From Empedobacter stercoris (lineage in GTDB: Bacteria > Bacteroidota > Bacteroidia > Flavobacteriales > Weeksellaceae), in NCBI RefSeq assembly GCF_965137335.1, contig NZ_CBCRZD010000016.1: DNA of 64,000 nt; one strand, given 5' to 3'. This document shows, in pieces, positions 63,147 through 64,000 of this stretch; the first letter of the stretch is position 1; each line of letters begins with the position of its first letter. Under the pieces are notes generated by a model, which saw nothing but the letters and a program-made list of their open reading frames with translations, made no database searches and was not told where the DNA came from. The position numbers and the translations under genes were made by a program.

Positions 63147-63303
63147 GGGCGTTCCCTCGCCAACTAGCATCCTATTAAATTATATGAATCCCTTAGCGCT
63201 CGGTCGGGCTATCCGTTGCAATCTTTTGTTTGGAGTAACATAGCTCCTAAAAACAAAATCCTTTGTCAAACAAAAGGATTTCCACTACTATCCCTAACGC
63301 GGG
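63147..63303 (-). ncRNA. Probable structured repeat element near the rRNA operon
   Basis: Read on the minus strand it starts CCCGCGTTAGGGATAG and ends GGGAACGCCC; the GCGTT and AACGC parts can pair. Inside is a 9-bp hairpin AAATCCTTT/AAAGGATTT and the boxes GTGGAAATCC and GGATAGCCCGACC. I know blocks of this kind from intergenic regions of other flavobacteria, but no name or function. The gap 63024-63540 holds this element, a REP-like copy and a terminator, and no gene. Confidence 0.45.
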
Positions 63304-63370
63304 TTTTAAGTTATAACCATAAGACATTAATAAATCTGTCATTCTGTGAGTTTAACGAAGAATCTCAACT

Positions 63371-63414
63371 ATTCGTCAATTCGAGTAAAAATCTGTGATT
63401 TTTGTATCGAGAAC
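63371..63414. repeat. REP-like inverted element, copy 2
   Basis: TTCGTCAATTCGAGT and GTATCGAGAA boxes as at 46018, with centre AAAAATC-TGT-GATTTTT. Just before it GTCATTCTG...GAAGAATCTCA (63338-63366) resembles another REP type known from many bacterial genomes. Confidence 0.55.
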
Positions 63415-63498
63415 TTAGACCTAAAGAACGCATTTCAGCTTCGTGAAGCTCTAATATCTAATATCTAATCACTAACATCTCAAAAAAGTCTAAACACA

Positions 63499-63531
63499 AA
63501 AAAGCCTCAAGAAATAATCTTGAGGCTTTTG
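63499..63531 (-). terminator. Terminator of the rRNA operon
   Basis: Stem AAAAGCCTCAAGA/TCTTGAGGCTTTT (about 63499-63511, 63518-63530), T-rich on the minus strand, directly after the 5S gene. Confidence 0.8.
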
Positions 63532-63540
63532 ATAAAAACT

Positions 63541-63645
<105 letters not shown>

Positions 63646-63892
63646 TATTTTTAATTAGGTATTAGTTCCTANTATATCTTGACATTATTANATGTTGTAT
63701 TAAGTCTTATGTTTTATTGTATTAAGTGATTACTTNATACTTTTTACATAATACATTTTACAACTATACAATCTGGTATTACATGNTTTAATCCAAATAA
63801 GATTAACTAACCTTCTCTATGACGATTAAATCAATCTTAGTATTTAATCTTTTTTTTGGTTGGTATCGCTACCAACTATCTTTGATTCGTTG

Positions 63893-64000
63893 TACTTTTA
63901 AGAAAAAGTCTATGGGTAATTAGTACTACTCGACTATGACATCGCTGCCTTTACATCTATAGCCTATCAACGTTGTAGTCTACAACGACCCTTTAAAGAA
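63893..64000 (-). rRNA. rrl: 23S ribosomal RNA, 3' end (partial)
   Basis: Minus strand; the stretch starting AGTAGTACTAATTACCCATAG on that strand and the TAGGCTATAGATGTAAAGGC part belong to the last domain of flavobacterial 23S rRNA. The gene continues beyond the right edge. The 3' end is estimated. The spacer 63646-63892 contains four single N bases (63672, 63691, 63736, 63786) and AT-rich TATTAAGT repeats, without a gene. Confidence 0.8.

Noticed and set aside
63646..63892. A tRNA between 23S and 5S
   Set aside because: No cloverleaf can be seen; the spacer is AT-rich with TATTAAGT repeats and four isolated N bases.

Overview
The window is AT-rich DNA of a Bacteroidota bacterium, class Flavobacteriia. 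Evidence: a gldKLMN type IX secretion operon, three secreted proteins with C-terminal type IX sorting tails, glutamine synthetase III, a Rho with a long disordered insert, DUF4293 next to rho, and -7 boxes of the form TAnnTTTG. Gene content fits Weeksellaceae (for example an Empedobacter- or Chryseobacterium-like genome); that placement is inference.

Left accessory region (1-9850). This is the notable part. Five minus-strand gene cassettes lie between 8326 and 2071 and read away from a plus-strand tyrosine recombinase (8490-9578). In reading order they carry an aminoglycoside-phosphotransferase-like kinase, a two-gene cassette (unknown protein plus DUF1871), an ABC-F ribosomal protection protein, and two identical copies of a lincosamide nucleotidyltransferase gene, both partly masked by N. 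Each cassette ends in a long imperfect palindrome (123-124 or 186 bp) bounded by AAC and GTT cores. The first 9-10 bases of every cassette are the exact reverse complement of the start of its own palindrome, as expected if cassettes circularise through these sites. A promoter-like pair (TTTG-N19-TATATTTG) sits directly upstream of the first insertion point and points into the array. The layout mirrors an integron (recombinase, attI, Pc, attC-flanked cassettes), but the recombinase has XerC/D-like catalytic spacing and no room for the IntI insertion. An arsenic operon (arsR, arsM, osmC-like, acr3) begins right after the last recognised site and runs off the left edge; it may be a sixth cassette.

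Metabolic and housekeeping core (9850-34860). M28 peptidase, a sirtuin behind a perfect palindrome, a marR-fadN-fadA-fadE beta-oxidation operon with an inserted four-helix-bundle gene, KUP potassium transporter, YegP, Dps, a small beta-barrel protein, release factor 1, a choice-of-anchor J secreted protein, glutamine synthetase III, DUF4293, rho, a lipoprotein, tRNA-Leu and tRNA-Gly, an Uup-like ABC-F ATPase, a membrane protein and an FAD oxidoreductase.

Secretion and envelope block (35020-52263). gldK-gldL-gldM-gldN build the type IX motor and ring. topA is translationally coupled to an arginase-fold protein that has lost its metal ligands. miaB is followed by an operon of a sigma-54 activator, lptE, a TPR-like protein and secG. 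A reprolysin-type metallopeptidase with a type IX tail follows.

Right part (52264-64000). groES-groEL with a possible sigma-54 promoter, a leuA-leuC-leuD-leuB operon, a conserved protein of unknown function, an RDD membrane protein, malate:quinone oxidoreductase, a repeat-rich gap with REP-like sequences and a probable structured element, then the 3' end of an rRNA operon (5S complete, 23S partial) on the minus strand.
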